From contig JABTTQ020001097.1 of NCBI GenBank assembly GCA_016081115.2, positions 186,001-250,000 on the forward strand: a stretch of 64,000 nucleotides of DNA. The letters run 5' to 3'. The stretch is from Rehmannia glutinosa (Eukaryota; Streptophyta; Magnoliopsida; Lamiales; Orobanchaceae). The notes beneath the pieces are model-generated. The model searched no databases, was not told the origin of the DNA, and saw only the letters and a program-made list of their open reading frames with translations. A program made the translations under genes and the position numbers. Positions 25,401 to 37,171 of the stretch are shown here, in pieces; the stretch's first letter is position 1, and each line of letters begins with the position of its first letter.

Positions 25401-25727
25401 GGAGGAAGCGTGGGGGTGTCGGTGGGATTTAAAGGAAGGGTGGTGGCCAGGAAGGCGGGAGTGTGAGCGATGATGGAGGCGGGAATAGGTCTGGCGGCGG
25501 CTGCCGGCGGATTCGTTGAAAACTGATCGGTCAAGGTGAGGCGATACGACGTCGTCGGTGCGCCGTACGTCGAATGAAGAATCGGAGCACAAAGAAAGGG
25601 CTTGCAATTCCGACTGTGACAGCTGACTGATGTCTATACGCTTCAAATCATCCACCCTAATTCCACCATGGGAGGGTAAGCGTGGCCGGGGCGGAGAAGG
25701 AGGATTAGCGGCGTCGACGCTTGCCAT
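22422..25727 (-). CDS. MBD8: Methyl-CpG-binding-domain protein with C2H2 fingers (MBD8-like)
   Basis: Nuclear DNA-binding protein. Minus-strand exons 25727-24877, 24581-24443, 24370-23384 and 22814-22422 have GT-AG borders and phases that close exactly to 789 residues. I chose the ATG giving MASVDAAN; an upstream in-frame ATG at 25772 would add 15 residues. A conserved N-terminal segment (SVFNESAGSRRQTYSRL) is followed by a proline-rich stretch and basic nuclear-localisation-like runs. The MBD covers about residues 255-320 and is split by intron 1 (LPIGWKLLLGLRRRD, then SPTGQQFMSCKEA). Two C2H2 fingers start near 382 and 428. A C-terminal pair CVWC/CPTC near 742-767 may bind zinc. The name rests on my recognition of the N-terminal segment and the MBD-finger order. 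Whether it binds methylated DNA is unknown; several plant MBDs do not. Confidence 0.85.
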
Positions 25728-25772
25728 TTTCCGGGGAGGCGTTACATTCGAAGTGCCTGAGAAAAGGCACAC

Positions 25773-26084
25773 AGTGGAGGAGGAAGTGTGTGAAAATAGA
25801 CTTGTAGAGGAAGATGATAAGAGTGGGAAAGTAAAAGTGGCAGGCGTTAGAGGTGTCTGTAAGGTTTTGTCCTTTAAAACTGGCAGATATTTGGATATTT
25901 TTACTGTTTATATATAAGCGTTCACGAATTGACCGAATTAGACATGGTTTTTTTAATGTTCATAAGCTTTGCAGGGTCATTTTCGACATTAAATCATTTT
26001 TACATTTTGTAAAAATTCATTAATTAATCAAAAGTGTGACATAATCAGCCAAAAATATTATTCTTAGGAAGCTTGAAGTCAGAA
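25773..26084. other. Upstream region of the MBD-like gene
   Basis: Presumed 5' UTR and promoter of the minus-strand MBD gene. Pyrimidine-rich on the transcribed strand, with TATATAA-like sequence near 25909-25915 at a plausible distance. Confidence 0.4.
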
Positions 26085-26094
26085 TTTGGTGATA

Positions 26095-27674
26095 GGGAAA
26101 ATTAGAAATTTAGTCCGTTAACTTTATTTTCATTTTGACATTTAGTGTTTTTCAGGTAGTCAAATTTAATTTTAGACCATTAACTATTAATTTTTTTTGA
26201 CATTATTGTTCGATTTTAAAACGGAGTAGTCAGCTCATTAAAATCGATAAGGTGGATAAATTGATGGTGGAATTGATGATTTAACTACATAAAATTAGGG
26301 ATTTTTTAACAAGTGGAAAAACATAAATGCTACATATAATGAATTTACGTTTAAAAAGAAAAAACAATTCCATGTTGGCAATTAGAAGAAGGAAAGTAAA
26401 TCAAAAACTTCTTCTTAACACTAAATATTCAAACAAAAAATTAGAAAAAAATAAAGAAAAAAACTTAGATGAAGAACCCAACAGCCACCGTCACCTCCAT
26501 CTAAGGTGAAGAACTCAGACGCCGGCTCCCCCCCCACCCCCCAACCTCGCGTCGCCCCTCCCCCACTTCTTCTTCTTCATTTCGCCCAGTTATCCCTTCA
26601 AATATGAGAAGCAAACCAAGAAATCGAGGTATTTTCTTTTCAAAAAATTAAAAGATGTCGAGGTATTTTTGGCGGAGGTGAAGGTTAGCTCGAGATGCCG
26701 GATGGTGGAGGTTGGAGATGGCCTTGGACGTTGCTGAGGTGTGGTTGGGGTCGGTCAGATTTTTCTGGATCCGAAGGTTAGGGTTTGTTTTTGATTCGGG
26801 CGGCCGCCCTCAGTGCGACGGACGACCTCGATGGTGGCGTCGTTGCTGGTTTGCAGCGGCGGTGGAGGCAGGAAAATCCGAAAGAGTCGTTTCTTTCGGT
26901 TGGTTGGTGGGTGGTGGGGCTATGGCTGTCGGCTTCTTCGGAGGTGGAGGGCAGTCGTGGGCAGTGGTTGGGTGGCGGAGATGCAGCGGCAATGGCTGAG
27001 AATGGAGGTGGAATTTGTGGTGGAGGATGGAGTTAGAGTGATGGTGGTGGTGGTGGTGGTCTTGTTATGGATATTCTCTTTTCATTTTTCTGGGTTTAAA
27101 TGTTTATAATTTTTTTTTTGTGAGGTTAAATTATATATGGTTATGAAAATGGAGAAATGGGGATATAGTAATATTATATTATAAGTAATATAATAATTCT
27201 CTGTGTTGCTTAGTTAATAAAAAATATAATTTTTTTTATATTTTTGTTAATTTATTCATTTGATACTTTTCCTTAAATTTCTACATTTGATGAATTATAA
27301 TTTTTTATCAAATTCATAAATTTTGTAATTTGTTTTTTTCACTAATTTTTAATTTGGTTTTTTGTTATTCATGATTTTATTTTTTTGAATATTGTTATTT
27401 TTGATTATTTTTATTTATTTTTCTTTATTAATTGCCTACATGGATTTACACATGTGCAATTTTCCCTCCAAAATTGAAAAATCCCCAATTTTTGTCCATG
27501 TAAGATAATCTAGTCCACCTCAAAGAATTTATCTCCGAGATTTAATATTTCCGGTGAAAATCGGACTAAATATAAAAAAAAATTAATAGTTAATGGTCTA
27601 AAATTAAATTTGACTATCTAGAGAACTAAAAGTCTAAATGGCTAAAGTTAAGCGGACTAATTTTCTAATTTTCC
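26095..27674. mobile_element. Mutator-like element (1.58 kb) with GC-rich core, Pack-MULE candidate
   Basis: The outer ~110 bases are near-perfect terminal inverted repeats (GGGAAAATTAG at the left, CTAATTTTCC at the right). Weaker inverted similarity runs to about 200 bases. A 10-bp target duplication TTTGGTGATA flanks both sides (26085-26094, 27675-27684), diagnostic for MULEs. There is no transposase. The core at 26465-27060 is GC-rich, unlike the AT-rich arms. It holds overlapping Gly/Trp-rich frames and could be captured gene sequence. Its parent gene is not recognised. Confidence 0.85.
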
Positions 27675-27684
27675 TTTGGTGATA

Positions 27685-28025
27685 TGTGTGGTTATTTGAA
27701 TTTTCAATTTTCGGGTTATTATGTGTTTTTTGGTTGATTTTTTATTTATTTTCGAGATTAAGAACATAACTTTTATTCTATTATAGCATTATTGTTCATA
27801 ATATAATAAAAATGTAGTCAATTTTCATTAAAATCGATAATTGAACAATCTAATGGGGACTAATTTAACTACCTGTCCAGTTATGAAAACACTGATAACT
27901 TTATTGTGTATTTTAGTCCAAACTGACCATTGACCACAACAATGTGATAAAAAAGCGTTGGAACTTTAGTTTTGATAAAGTAGGCACCACCTGACTTCTT
28001 CTTTTTTTTTTTTTTGGCTAAACAT
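27685..28025. other. AT-rich spacer
   Basis: No gene. A fragment at 27825-27915 (TTAAAATCGATAATTG and following) resembles sub-terminal sequence of the neighbouring MULE and may be a fragment of the same family. Confidence 0.35.
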
Positions 28026-28028
28026 TTA

Positions 28029-28734
28029 GGCGTGATTGGATGCGGGTGAAATTGGAAATTTTCTCTTAAAGGTGGACTGAAAATGCATGAGTTTGAGATT
28101 GGATGTGGACGAATAGTGTTTTTTGGAGGAGATTTGCAAGAATTCTCTTCTTAAGAAAGACTGTTTCATTTTGAAATTGCCCTTCTTTTTCTCGACACGC
28201 CTTTTTTTTTTTTTTTTTGACATTGAGTTGTCTTTTCACGTGGATAGCTTTTCCGGTTGCTATGAATTCATCCATTCTTATTAATGTATCCCATTATGTG
28301 CTGATGTGGAAGAGGAAAATTTTCCTCCAATTAGTCAACAAAATCATCCTCATAACTTATTGTCAGGTCAAAGCCTATTTGACACCTAAAACAAATTATA
28401 TGTTGTAATTAAATATACAAAACACATATATGCACAGTAACTAATTACAAATGTTTACATGAATTGACAAAAACGTTTAGGCATAATCATAACATTATAA
28501 TGGCATTGGATTCAATAATATTTTTTTCTATAATATTTAAATACAAACATCACATCGAAACCAAAAAAAATATTTTATATCCAATCACAATTCTCTTTTT
28601 AAACCATCACATCAATCGTCATCATTACATATCCATTCACACTCTCAAAATTTTATAATTATCTCCTCAAAAATTTTATTTCACTATTCTCTAAAAAATG
28701 AAAATTTTCAAAATGAAAGTACATTCAATCGCCC
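28029..28734. mobile_element. Tourist-like MITE, copy C (706 bp)
   Basis: Left end GGCGTGATTGGATG matches the reversed right end GGGCGATTGAATG. TTA flanks both sides (28026-28028 and 28735-28737), a PIF/Harbinger-type 3-bp duplication. The interior contains ATCACATCAATCGTCATCATT and a Tourist-family tail shared with other copies in the window. Non-coding. Confidence 0.75.
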
Positions 28735-28737
28735 TTA

Positions 28738-29668
28738 GTTTCGGAGGAATTAAATGGAATTTTGTTAATCATTTTTTTAGTAGATGATCGTGGTATATTA
28801 AGTTCTCATAATCGAACTTTGGTGAGTGAGAAAATTAATACACGAAATTAGTCACACGAATGGACATTATGTGAATGAAAAGGGTTAAATCTTATCCCAT
28901 TAAAAGGTGTTATGACTTAGGTAAATCATAACGAGAAAAGGACTCTCCCATTAATATTTATCTCTCTATAATTTTCTCTCTAAAAATCCTAACCTTCATC
29001 CTTTCAGATCGCTTGCCTCTCTCTCTCCCCTACTTCCCTATCCATCCCACCTCACTCTCTCCCTAGACCATGGCGAAAAATTAGTCACTCTTTGGTTAGG
29101 GTTTGTTTCTTCGGTCAATATGCCCTTCATCTTGGTCAACTCAGTCTATTTTGCGGGTTCAGGTGGTGGTGTCGACATCGGTTTTTCGGAGGGTTTTTGT
29201 GGTGGTGATGGGTTGCGATGGTGGTGGATTGGAGGAAGAAGAGGAAGATTTTCGATTTTCTTCGTCTTGTTATTTCTTTTTTTCCATTTTTTCCCATGTT
29301 GGCGTCTTTGTGGTATTCAGTTGAAGGTGACGTCTATAGGTGAGTCTGAGTTATCTGTCTTGCAGTACATGGTGGTAACTCGTGCCTAGAGTGTGTTAGT
29401 GTGTCTCAGCAGGTAGTCTCTTTTGGGGAGTACCTAGGACTCTTTTGGGGATCTGTTGTAGTCTTCTTGTGGGGGAGTTTTTTGTTTTTCTAATGTTTGT
29501 TTTTCTCTTTCGTAGTTTGTTTTTCCCTTGACAAATGCTTGTTCAAGGGGCTCTATTGCCAGTGGACAAGTTATATATATGTATCCTGAGTTCAATGAAA
29601 CTTTCGCTTTTGGATGACCACCACTAAACCACATATGCCCGTAACTGCCCACCGCCCGACCGACTGTG
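28738..29668. other. Unassigned, possibly retroelement-derived
   Basis: CT-rich leader-like sequence at about 29000-29070 is followed by a GC-richer open stretch (29103-29389). A T-rich segment then leads to TCAATGAAACTTTCGCTTTTG near 29592-29612. The layout recalls a deleted LINE (5' UTR joined to a 3' tail), but no RT or endonuclease coding is present. Confidence 0.3.
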
Positions 29669-29673
29669 CTTGG

Positions 29674-30032
29674 TGTAACAGTTCGCCTACTAGATTGATG
29701 ATTGTCCCTACAAACCAACACGAGTCTTTCCAGCAAGCTTTTATCCTTATTCACGCGCACCTTTGGAGCAGCATATGGGGTCACCCAACCTATAATTGTT
29801 CAGGTCAAACATGTTTAACTTTGGAGTCTTTATGAGATGGGCACTAGAAACAAGATGCATCTTGTTGGTATGAGTAGTATCTGCTGTGCACAATCTTAAA
29901 ATCTTCTCTTTTTCGAGTGTGAGATCAGTTCATTTATGTTTTTCTCCACCTAGAAGTCTGCAGGAGCCGCTCCTTGTCCATTCCTCTCTTGACATCGACG
30001 AGCACTCCCCGCCTCTTCAACCCCGCATTACA
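29674..30032. mobile_element. Cassandra solo LTR with embedded 5S rRNA-like sequence
   Basis: A 359-bp unit starting TGTAACAG and ending ATTACA, flanked by an exact 5-bp duplication CTTGG (29669-29673, 30033-30037). Inside, the minus strand reads GACTCCAAAGTTAAACATGT and later GGTTGGGTGACC. These correspond to the internal promoter boxes of 5S rRNA. LTRs carrying 5S sequence define the Cassandra TRIM retrotransposons. No second LTR or internal region lies nearby, so it is a solo LTR. Confidence 0.85.
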
Positions 30033-30037
30033 CTTGG

Positions 30038-30830
30038 GCCCGGTCAAGTCCCCATTCAAGAAGTTGTTTTGATTGGTGAATGAATTTAAAATAAACCGGA
30101 CATTATATGTGTCCAGATTCATGCAACGACCATGAAAACTCCTTAAAATGAAAGGTCATCGAGTGGGGTTGTAACGTTTGTAGGTTACACCAGTGGACGA
30201 TTTTTCATTAGGTGGGTTGTAACAGTTGTAGGCGATACGAGGTGGGCAGTTGTGTCATTTCTTGCTCATTATGTCAGTATTAATACCTCATGTCTCATGT
30301 AGTGGTGTGGTGGATGTTGTGCCTATATATAGATCACTTTACTGCAAAATATGTTGAAAACAACTACTACAACATTTTTTCCACATGCATACAATAACAT
30401 ACAACAAGACACTCTATATTTCAAGTTTAAAACAATTGTCATCATCTTCTTGTTCGAATAAGTTTCTGGATTAGAGATATTTATATCCAGAAGATGTCAG
30501 TCATTTTATATTTGGAGACATTACGTCAGACCGTGAGTACTAGTTGAGACATATATATCTTATGGACATAGGTTCGACTCGTTTTTCCAGTTCTGCAATA
30601 CAATTTCCCAACTTTGCAATCCAACTTTTTAGTTCTATAGTCTAAAAGAATAGTTCTTTAGTTGTAATTTTCTGTTTGAAATTGTAAGTCATTGTAGAAG
30701 GCATTTGATCCCGTTTTTGTAATAATGTTACAACAATTATTACAAAAAAAGAGAAATGCGGATTGGGGATAATTTTCACTTTCTGAAAGATGAGGGTAAT
30801 TAAATTCTATGGACTGATATTTTTTTAATG
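30038..30830 (+). other. Unassigned; LTR- or promoter-like stretch
   Basis: Sequence at 30130-30480 has an LTR-like U3/R character with a TATATATAG box at about 30322-30330. I could not find matching TG/CA ends, a duplication or coding sequence, so it stays unassigned. Confidence 0.25.
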
Positions 30831-31027
30831 AGTAGGTCTCTTATAAGACGGTCGCATGGTGTACGGATTGCACTTTTAGAGTAAAAAGTGATACTTTTAG
30901 TGTAAAAAGTGATACTTTTGGTGTAAAAGTGATACATTAAATTTAGTATATTCAGACAATGTATCACTTTTACACCAAAAGTATAACTTTTTACACTAAA
31001 AGTATCACCCTGTCTTACACAAGTTTT
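30831..31027. repeat. Palindromic foldback repeat with internal 21-bp units
   Basis: Left arm (30890-30937) contains tandem units GATACTTTTAGTGTAAAAAGT. The right arm (30958-31008) is their inverted complement, and a short loop separates them. Outer words CTCTTATAAGACGGTC and CTGTCTTACACAAG also pair roughly. A strong hairpin is predicted; probably a foldback-type MITE. Confidence 0.75.
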
Positions 31028-31579
31028 TGCTTTTTTTTAATAATGACTATATATTTTTTATTTGTAGAGATTATTAATTTTTAAATAATAATAAGATTAT
31101 AGTATATAGATTTGAGAGGGATTGCCCCAACCCCAACGGGCCCACACGCCTTCACTGGAAAACACTTTTAATGGATAAGGTACCCTCATTTGTGCAATTA
31201 TGTAGATTTATCGGTTGGAATTCTTTCGAAAACAATGTTAGAAATAATATATAAATAATAGAATTGGAATTTATGATAATATTAGTAAATTTTAATTTGG
31301 TACAATATCCTCTAAATAATGTATATAGATTCATGGAATTAAAATCACGAAAATATATTGGTAAATTGAAATGAAATTAAACTAGTACAATATCAAATTT
31401 ACGAATACTATTATATTTTCTTGGAAAAACAAAATCATATTCATGTTTGAGTAATTGAATTATTTTTTTGGTACAACGAGGATAATTGGGTAGGGGCAAC
31501 ACACACTCATATGGATCGAACTCAGATTCTGTCACTGAAGCAAGAAGCTGGGCGGAATTTGATTATTGTGTATAAAATT

Positions 31580-31804
31580 TTATATATATTGAAAAAAATG
31601 TAAGGAAATGAACATCTCTACGTTCCTCTTATTATTTGCGCCACAAAGCCAAATAACCAAATCCATATTTTCGATTAGTCCATCTTCTGTGGTCTGAAAT
31701 TCTGGTTTGTCCCTTTCAATCTGACTCATCAAAATACCAGTTGTTGGACCTTCAATTCTCCCGGCGGAGGCCAATGGCCACTTCTCATTGTCTCTGAAAT
31801 TCAT
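31580..31804 (-). CDS. Uncharacterised 74-aa ORF, divergent to HCF173
   Basis: Starts 83 bases from the HCF173 start codon on the opposite strand. The amino-acid composition looks protein-like in the first 55 residues, but I recognise no domain. It may be a fragment of a divergent gene, an upstream antisense ORF, or chance. Confidence 0.2.
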   Translation of the reverse strand: MNFRDNEKWPLASAGRIEGPTTGILMSQIERDKPEFQTTEDGLIENMDLVIWLCGANNKRNVEMFISLHFFQYI

Positions 31805-31886
31805 GCCAAATTAGCAAAACTTTCTCTCACACAACCCAAAATAAAAAAATAAAAAAAGAAATTGATTTTGAATAGGAAACAGAGTG

Positions 31887-34800
31887 ATGAGTACTGCCAC
31901 TGCTGCTCTTACATCCACCATTTTCGGCAACCAAAATCCATGCAACCGGAGATGGATTGAAATTTCCCACTCGCCGGCGGCGAACGGAGGCCGGAGATCA
32001 TTCGTGACACGCGCCGCCACATCTTCGACCGGAAAGGAGAAGAAAAATCAGCCGAAGAGGAAGAACAAGCGGAAGGAAGTTGAAGTAGAGGAGAAATTGC
32101 AATCGGAAGATGGAGAAATGCAGGGGGTTTCAACTGCTACCACTACTACTACAACTACTTCTTCTGTTTCGGCGATCAAAAACCGGCTCGACGAGGTGAA
32201 TCCAGTGGGGCTAGGGCGGAAATCGAGGCAAATTTTCGACGAAGTGTGGCGGAAATTCTCAGGATTAGGGCAGATTTCGAGGACAACGCGGACAGACGAC
32301 GACGAGGCCGCGCTTCTCATTAGGGAGGGTGGGCCGATGTGCGAATTCGCCGTTCCCGGCGCACAGAACACCACCGTGCTTGTGGTTGGCGCCACCAGCC
32401 GCGTCGGCCGGATTGTGGTCCGGAAGCTTATGCTTAGAGGATACACTGTCAAGGTATTTTTTGTGTTGCCTAATGATTCGCAACTGAATTGGTGATATAA
32501 TAACTGATGAAGATCAGTTTTCTACTAGTTTAACGAGTTTCATTGGGTTAGATGATTATTTTTTTCCTTATTTTGGTTGTATTAGAATTTTTTTTAAAAA
32601 TCTCTTTACCATCTACGTGATAGAAATTAGAAATGCACATTCTTGAGTTTTATATTTAGCTATGGGTCCATGCAGCATATTGAATAGATTCTGTCATGGG
32701 TGTAACAAGAACACGCTGCTATTTGGAGTACTTTATGGTGAATTTGCCAGCAGCTTATTCACTGCTGAGTATTTTGCAAACACTTAAGAGAAAAAGAGAT
32801 TGGCAACTTCTGACTGGAAAAGAGAGTATTGTTTAGTGTTTTCAAATGCCAACTTCTGCTTTTGATTTTGCATAGTTTAATTAGAATCGAAAAACATGGG
32901 GAGGGGTACTTTAAAATTGTATTTGTTTCTATTTTGACTTTTACACTCAAATAATTTTTTGTGAATGCTCCCTTAATGTAACTATTTCTGCTGTTTTAGA
33001 CAGTGGTTGTCCTAGTTCCAATCTGAATAATGTTGGCCTGATCTTCTGAAAAGGATGATTACTTTTTATGAACAGGCTTTAGTAAGGAAAGCTGATGAAG
33101 AAGTGGTGAACATGCTTCCAACGTCCGTGGAGATTGTGACAGGAGATGTTGGTGAGCCTTCCACTCTCAAAACTGCTATCGAAGGCTGCAATAAGATTAT
33201 CTATTGTGCGACAGCTCGCTCCTCAATCACTGGTGATCTTAACAGAGTCGATCATCTCGGTGTTTATAATATCACCAAAGCCTTTCAGGTTTGAAATGTG
33301 CATATTTCGAACTTTTATACATACGGGTTTGCATTACAGTCTAGAGCTCTTGCATAGCTATCATTCAAGCGCTCCGTTGTCTAAAATCACTAGCACTATA
33401 GTTATGCTTGGCTGAATCAATCACACTCGGCAAAGGGTCTTGTATTAGCAGAAATCTTTGGTAGCATATGATAATGTTGTTTCAAATGAGTTAAAGAGCA
33501 CCCTGGTGAACTTAACAGGATGAGGTGACATCATTTTTGGGTAAGTTACAATTTGCTTCCTGAAGTATGTGAATTTTTGCACTTTACTCCTATTTTTTTT
33601 TTTTACACTTTACCTCCTGAACTTAGTGTTTTCCTTACACCATATTGTGGAGGTGGTATATCAAGTGTACAAAAAATGGTAAGGGGTCAAAGTGCAAAAT
33701 TCACATAGTTTAGGGTTTAGTGTAATTAACCTTTTTTTTTTTCTGCATATATGGACCTGTTAAGATCAACGTCATTATATGCCATTTGACCTTTAATTTC
33801 AGCATCCATTTGCTTATTGGTAGTTTATCTAATTCAAATTGGAAACATCATAGCACTGCATTGGGAATTGGAATATTCATTCAATTAGTAACTGAACTAT
33901 TTGCAGATCGGTATATATGTATTTTCCGTCTCTCTATTCAGTGTAGTAGTTGTATTTATTTTATTTCCCGAAAATCGTAGGACTATAACAATAAGCTTGC
34001 ACAATTACGAGCTGGAAAAAGCAGCAAAAGTAAACTTTTGATCGCAAAGTTCAAGTCCGAGGATTCATTGAATGGATGGGAGGTCCGTCAAGGAACTTAT
34101 TTTCAGGATGTTGTCGCTGCTAAGTATGACGGAGGAATGGACGCGAAGTTTGAGTTCAGTGAGAATGAAGATGCAGTTTTCTCAGGTATAATTAGTAAAA
34201 TATCAGATGAAGAAATTACGTATCAAGTCTAAATTTAAAGAGTATCTCGAGTAATTAATTTGTCTTTTGATTTATGTGTTCTTTTATTCCTTTTTCTTTA
34301 AATAAATAGGATATGTTTTCACTAGAGGAGGCTATGTTGAACTGTCAAAGAAACTTTCACTTCCTCTGGGCTCTACTCTTGACAGGTATACTATACCTAC
34401 ATAAGCAGTATCAAATTTGGTACTTAAAACCTTCCCAAGATTTAAGAATTTTTACATGGTCATGTTGTAATGGTTAGGTATGAGGGTCTTGTGTTCTCTG
34501 TTGGTGGGAATGGAAGATCATATGTAGTAATTCTTGAAGCTGGTCCTTTGGCAGACACATCTCAGAGTAAAATGTACTTTTCCAGGATTAGCACAAAAGT
34601 TGGGTTTTGCAGGGTGAGTTTAAAACGTGAAATGTTGAAAAGAAAACTTTACTCTTTTAGTATCTATTCTCTATATTATATTATAGTTAATTTATATTTT
34701 TGATATGTAATGGTTATTTCAACTTTTTGCTTTTATTTCTGGTCAGGTTAGGGTGCCATTTTCATCTTTTAGACCCGTGAACCCAGAAGATCCACCACTG

Positions 34801-37171
34801 GATCCATTCCTTGTACATACCTTGACTATCCGCTTTGAGCCGAGACGGCAGGTTCGCTTCACGCCTCACATTTCCCTTTCTTTTTTTTTTTAAAAAAATA
34901 TTTCATGGAATTAGTTGATAATTAATATTAGTTTTACTGAAAACATGCATAAATTGTAGATTCTGATCATAATGCCATGTTTTACTTGATTTGATGCTTT
35001 TTGTTGAATGCAGAGACCTAGTGAAGCACCTGTTGGGGGAAAACAAGACTTGAGAAGCTTCCAGTTGATTTTGGAATATATCAAAGCTTTGCCCGTAAGC
35101 TCAATCTAAGATTTCTAGATATCATCTGCATTTAAATTATTTCTCCTTACCTACATATATAATCTATGCAAACTTAATTCGGCCTATAAGTCTTATACTC
35201 CGATAATTAGGGCAGAATAAAAAACATACTATCGTAGCTATATCATAGTTTGCAGCATTTATTTCCATGGAACTTCATTTCTGGACAACTCTTATGTTTA
35301 CTAACACATCCTTCATCAGAGCCTTGTCATAGGAGTTGTTTGCTCATATCTGATTGACGTAGGACATTTTTGTGCTATTGAGTTCATGATTCAATTTATG
35401 TCACTTGTACTGAACATTCTGTTTTAATATTTGAGTGAATTCTGATCGTTGCAGACTGGGCAAGAAACGGATTTTATCTTAGTTTCATGTACAGGATCAG
35501 GAATAGAAGCCACCAGAAGGGACCAGGTTCTGAGGGCTAAGAAGGTTCTCTTCCTTCACATCTCTTGCTCTACATTGAAAATATTTAATCTTGTTATTAC
35601 TTGATCGTCTGTATCGAAATTTTTTGTAGGCCGGGGAAGATTCACTTAGAAGATCGGGCCTTGGGTACACAATCATTCGCCCTGGTCCCCTAGTGGTAAA
35701 TTTATTATCATATGAAACAGTATTTGAATTTATTCGTCTTGATCATGAAGCTATTACAGTCTTATTCCAACATTTGTTACTCCATCTGCATTTATTCATT
35801 CCTTTTGCACAAAATTTTTGGAGTAAAAAAACGTTATAGGAATAATTACAAAAACTACCACTGAGGTTTAGCCTAATTACAAGAAACTCCAGTTATCTTT
35901 CAAAATTACAAATACTCCCTTAAAGTTTACAAACATCCCCTTGAGATTTGAATTTACCTAACAAATACCCCCTTTGGGGGTGTAATTTGTAAAAGGAAAC
36001 AAATGTCAAGGGGTACTTGTAATTTTGAAATATAACTACAACAACAACAACAACAAACTAAGCCTTTTACGGATCATATCGCGCCATCGTTTACGGGGGT
36101 GTAATTTTGAAATATAACTGTTTTTTTTTTTTTAATTAGGCTAAACCTCAGAGTTAGTTTTTGTAGTTAACCCAAAGTTATATTTATATGCATTTTAGTA
36201 GCTTTGTCCTTGGTAAAATTAGTGTTGCACCGTTGGTAGCCGAAGTGAGTATGTTCTGGAAGTTATAGAATGTTACTGAAAAGAAAACAGTTTATTATCT
36301 CTGAACATATCAAAAGGGAAAGTGGAGGGATCATCTTTCTTTCGTACTCTTGTTTGAATGACATACAACAATGAAAAATCTCAAAAACTAAATTTTACAG
36401 CATATGAAGTGTACGTGCATCATGAAAGATGATTGGTTTTGCAGGAAGAACCTGGTGGTCAACGAGCTCTGATTTTCGACCAAGGAAATCGAATATCTCA
36501 GGTTAGAATCGCTATATTATCATGCCACTACAGAGATTGTGACTTTGGTTTAGCATCTATGTGCATATATGTAGGGAATAAGCTGTGCAGATGTTGCTGA
36601 TATATGTGTAAAAGCATTGCATGACTCAACAGCAAGAAACAAGAGCTTTGATGTGAGTACTAATTCATTATGTCTATTAAATGAGTTGGATCATTGGAGC
36701 TAATTAATTTCTGGTTTTAACATATCAGGTGTGTTACGAGTATGTAGCCGAACCTGGTAAAGAGCTATACGAGCTGGTAAGAACCCAGTCTTTGTATATT
36801 AATTACAAAAATTACTCTTGAGATTTAGTCTAATTACAAAGAAGAAAAAAAAAACTCAGTTATCTTTCCAAATTACAAATATCCTCGTGACATTTATTTC
36901 TATTTTACAAAGTGAAACTATTCATGGGGGTATTTGTAAAATAAAAAATTTCAAGGGGTATTTGTGACGTCTCAAGGGAATATTTTGTAATTTAACCCTT
37001 ATATTTATCATATATTGTTTTATCCGTCAATATATATTTCTGAAAATTGCATTTGCAGTCTCTCTTTTCTTAAAACTGTTTGTAATCTTGTTTGTATAGG
37101 TTGCTCACTTACCTGACAAAGCAAATAACTATCTAACTCCAGCCCTCTCGGCTCTTGAGAAGAACACCTGA
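31887..37171 (+). CDS. HCF173: HCF173, chloroplast SDR/CIA30 protein for psbA translation
   Basis: In Arabidopsis, HCF173 binds the psbA 5' UTR and activates translation of the photosystem II D1 protein. Thirteen exons: 31887-32453, 33076-33288, 33981-34185, 34310-34385, 34478-34613, 34747-34851, 35014-35094, 35455-35544, 35630-35695, 36445-36501, 36575-36652, 36729-36776, 37100-37171. All have GT-AG borders and close in frame to 597 residues, the family length. A Ser/Thr/Arg-rich N-terminus suits a transit peptide. Conserved NPVGLGR, then a Rossmann motif VGATSRVGR (about 167-175) opens an SDR fold. A CIA30 domain (about 280-440) is inserted, and the SDR half resumes with DFILVSCTGSG and YTIIRPGPL. 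Exon 9 ends with Val where I recall Lys in Arabidopsis. Introns hold MITEs. The gene appears intact. Confidence 0.97.
33535..33740. repeat. Inverted repeat in HCF173 intron 2
   Basis: GGGTAAGTTACAATTTGC with a TGTGAATTTTGCACTTTA-like word at the left is mirrored by CAAAGTGCAAAATTCACATA and GTGTAATTAACC at the right. Looks like a small MULE-type MITE related in style to the AATTAC family; ends are blurred. Confidence 0.5.
35839..36173. mobile_element. MULE-type MITE in HCF173 intron 9 (335 bp)
   Basis: Terminal inverted repeats start GGAATAATTACAAAAACTAC at the left and GGGTTAACTACAAAAACTA at the right, both continuing into GAGGTTTAGCCTAATT. Flanks AACGTTATA and AAAGTTATA agree at 8 of 9 positions, a MULE-size duplication. 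A CAA-repeat followed by AACTAAGCC at 36043-36064 resembles an Au-SINE tail lying inside. Confidence 0.8.
36798..36998. mobile_element. Second AATTAC-family MITE in HCF173 intron 12
   Basis: Left AATTACAAAAATTACTCTTG followed by GATTTAGTCTAATTAC, and right end TTTTGTAATTTAACCC. It is a shorter, diverged relative of the element in intron 9; ends are approximate. Confidence 0.6.

Noticed and set aside
26712..27109. Gly/Trp-rich open frames as a real gene
   Set aside because: Several overlapping frames on both strands arise simply from high GC, and they lie inside a MULE. They are treated as possible captured sequence only.
32048..32483. Minus-strand open frames over HCF173 exon 1
   Set aside because: Antisense shadows of a well-supported coding exon.
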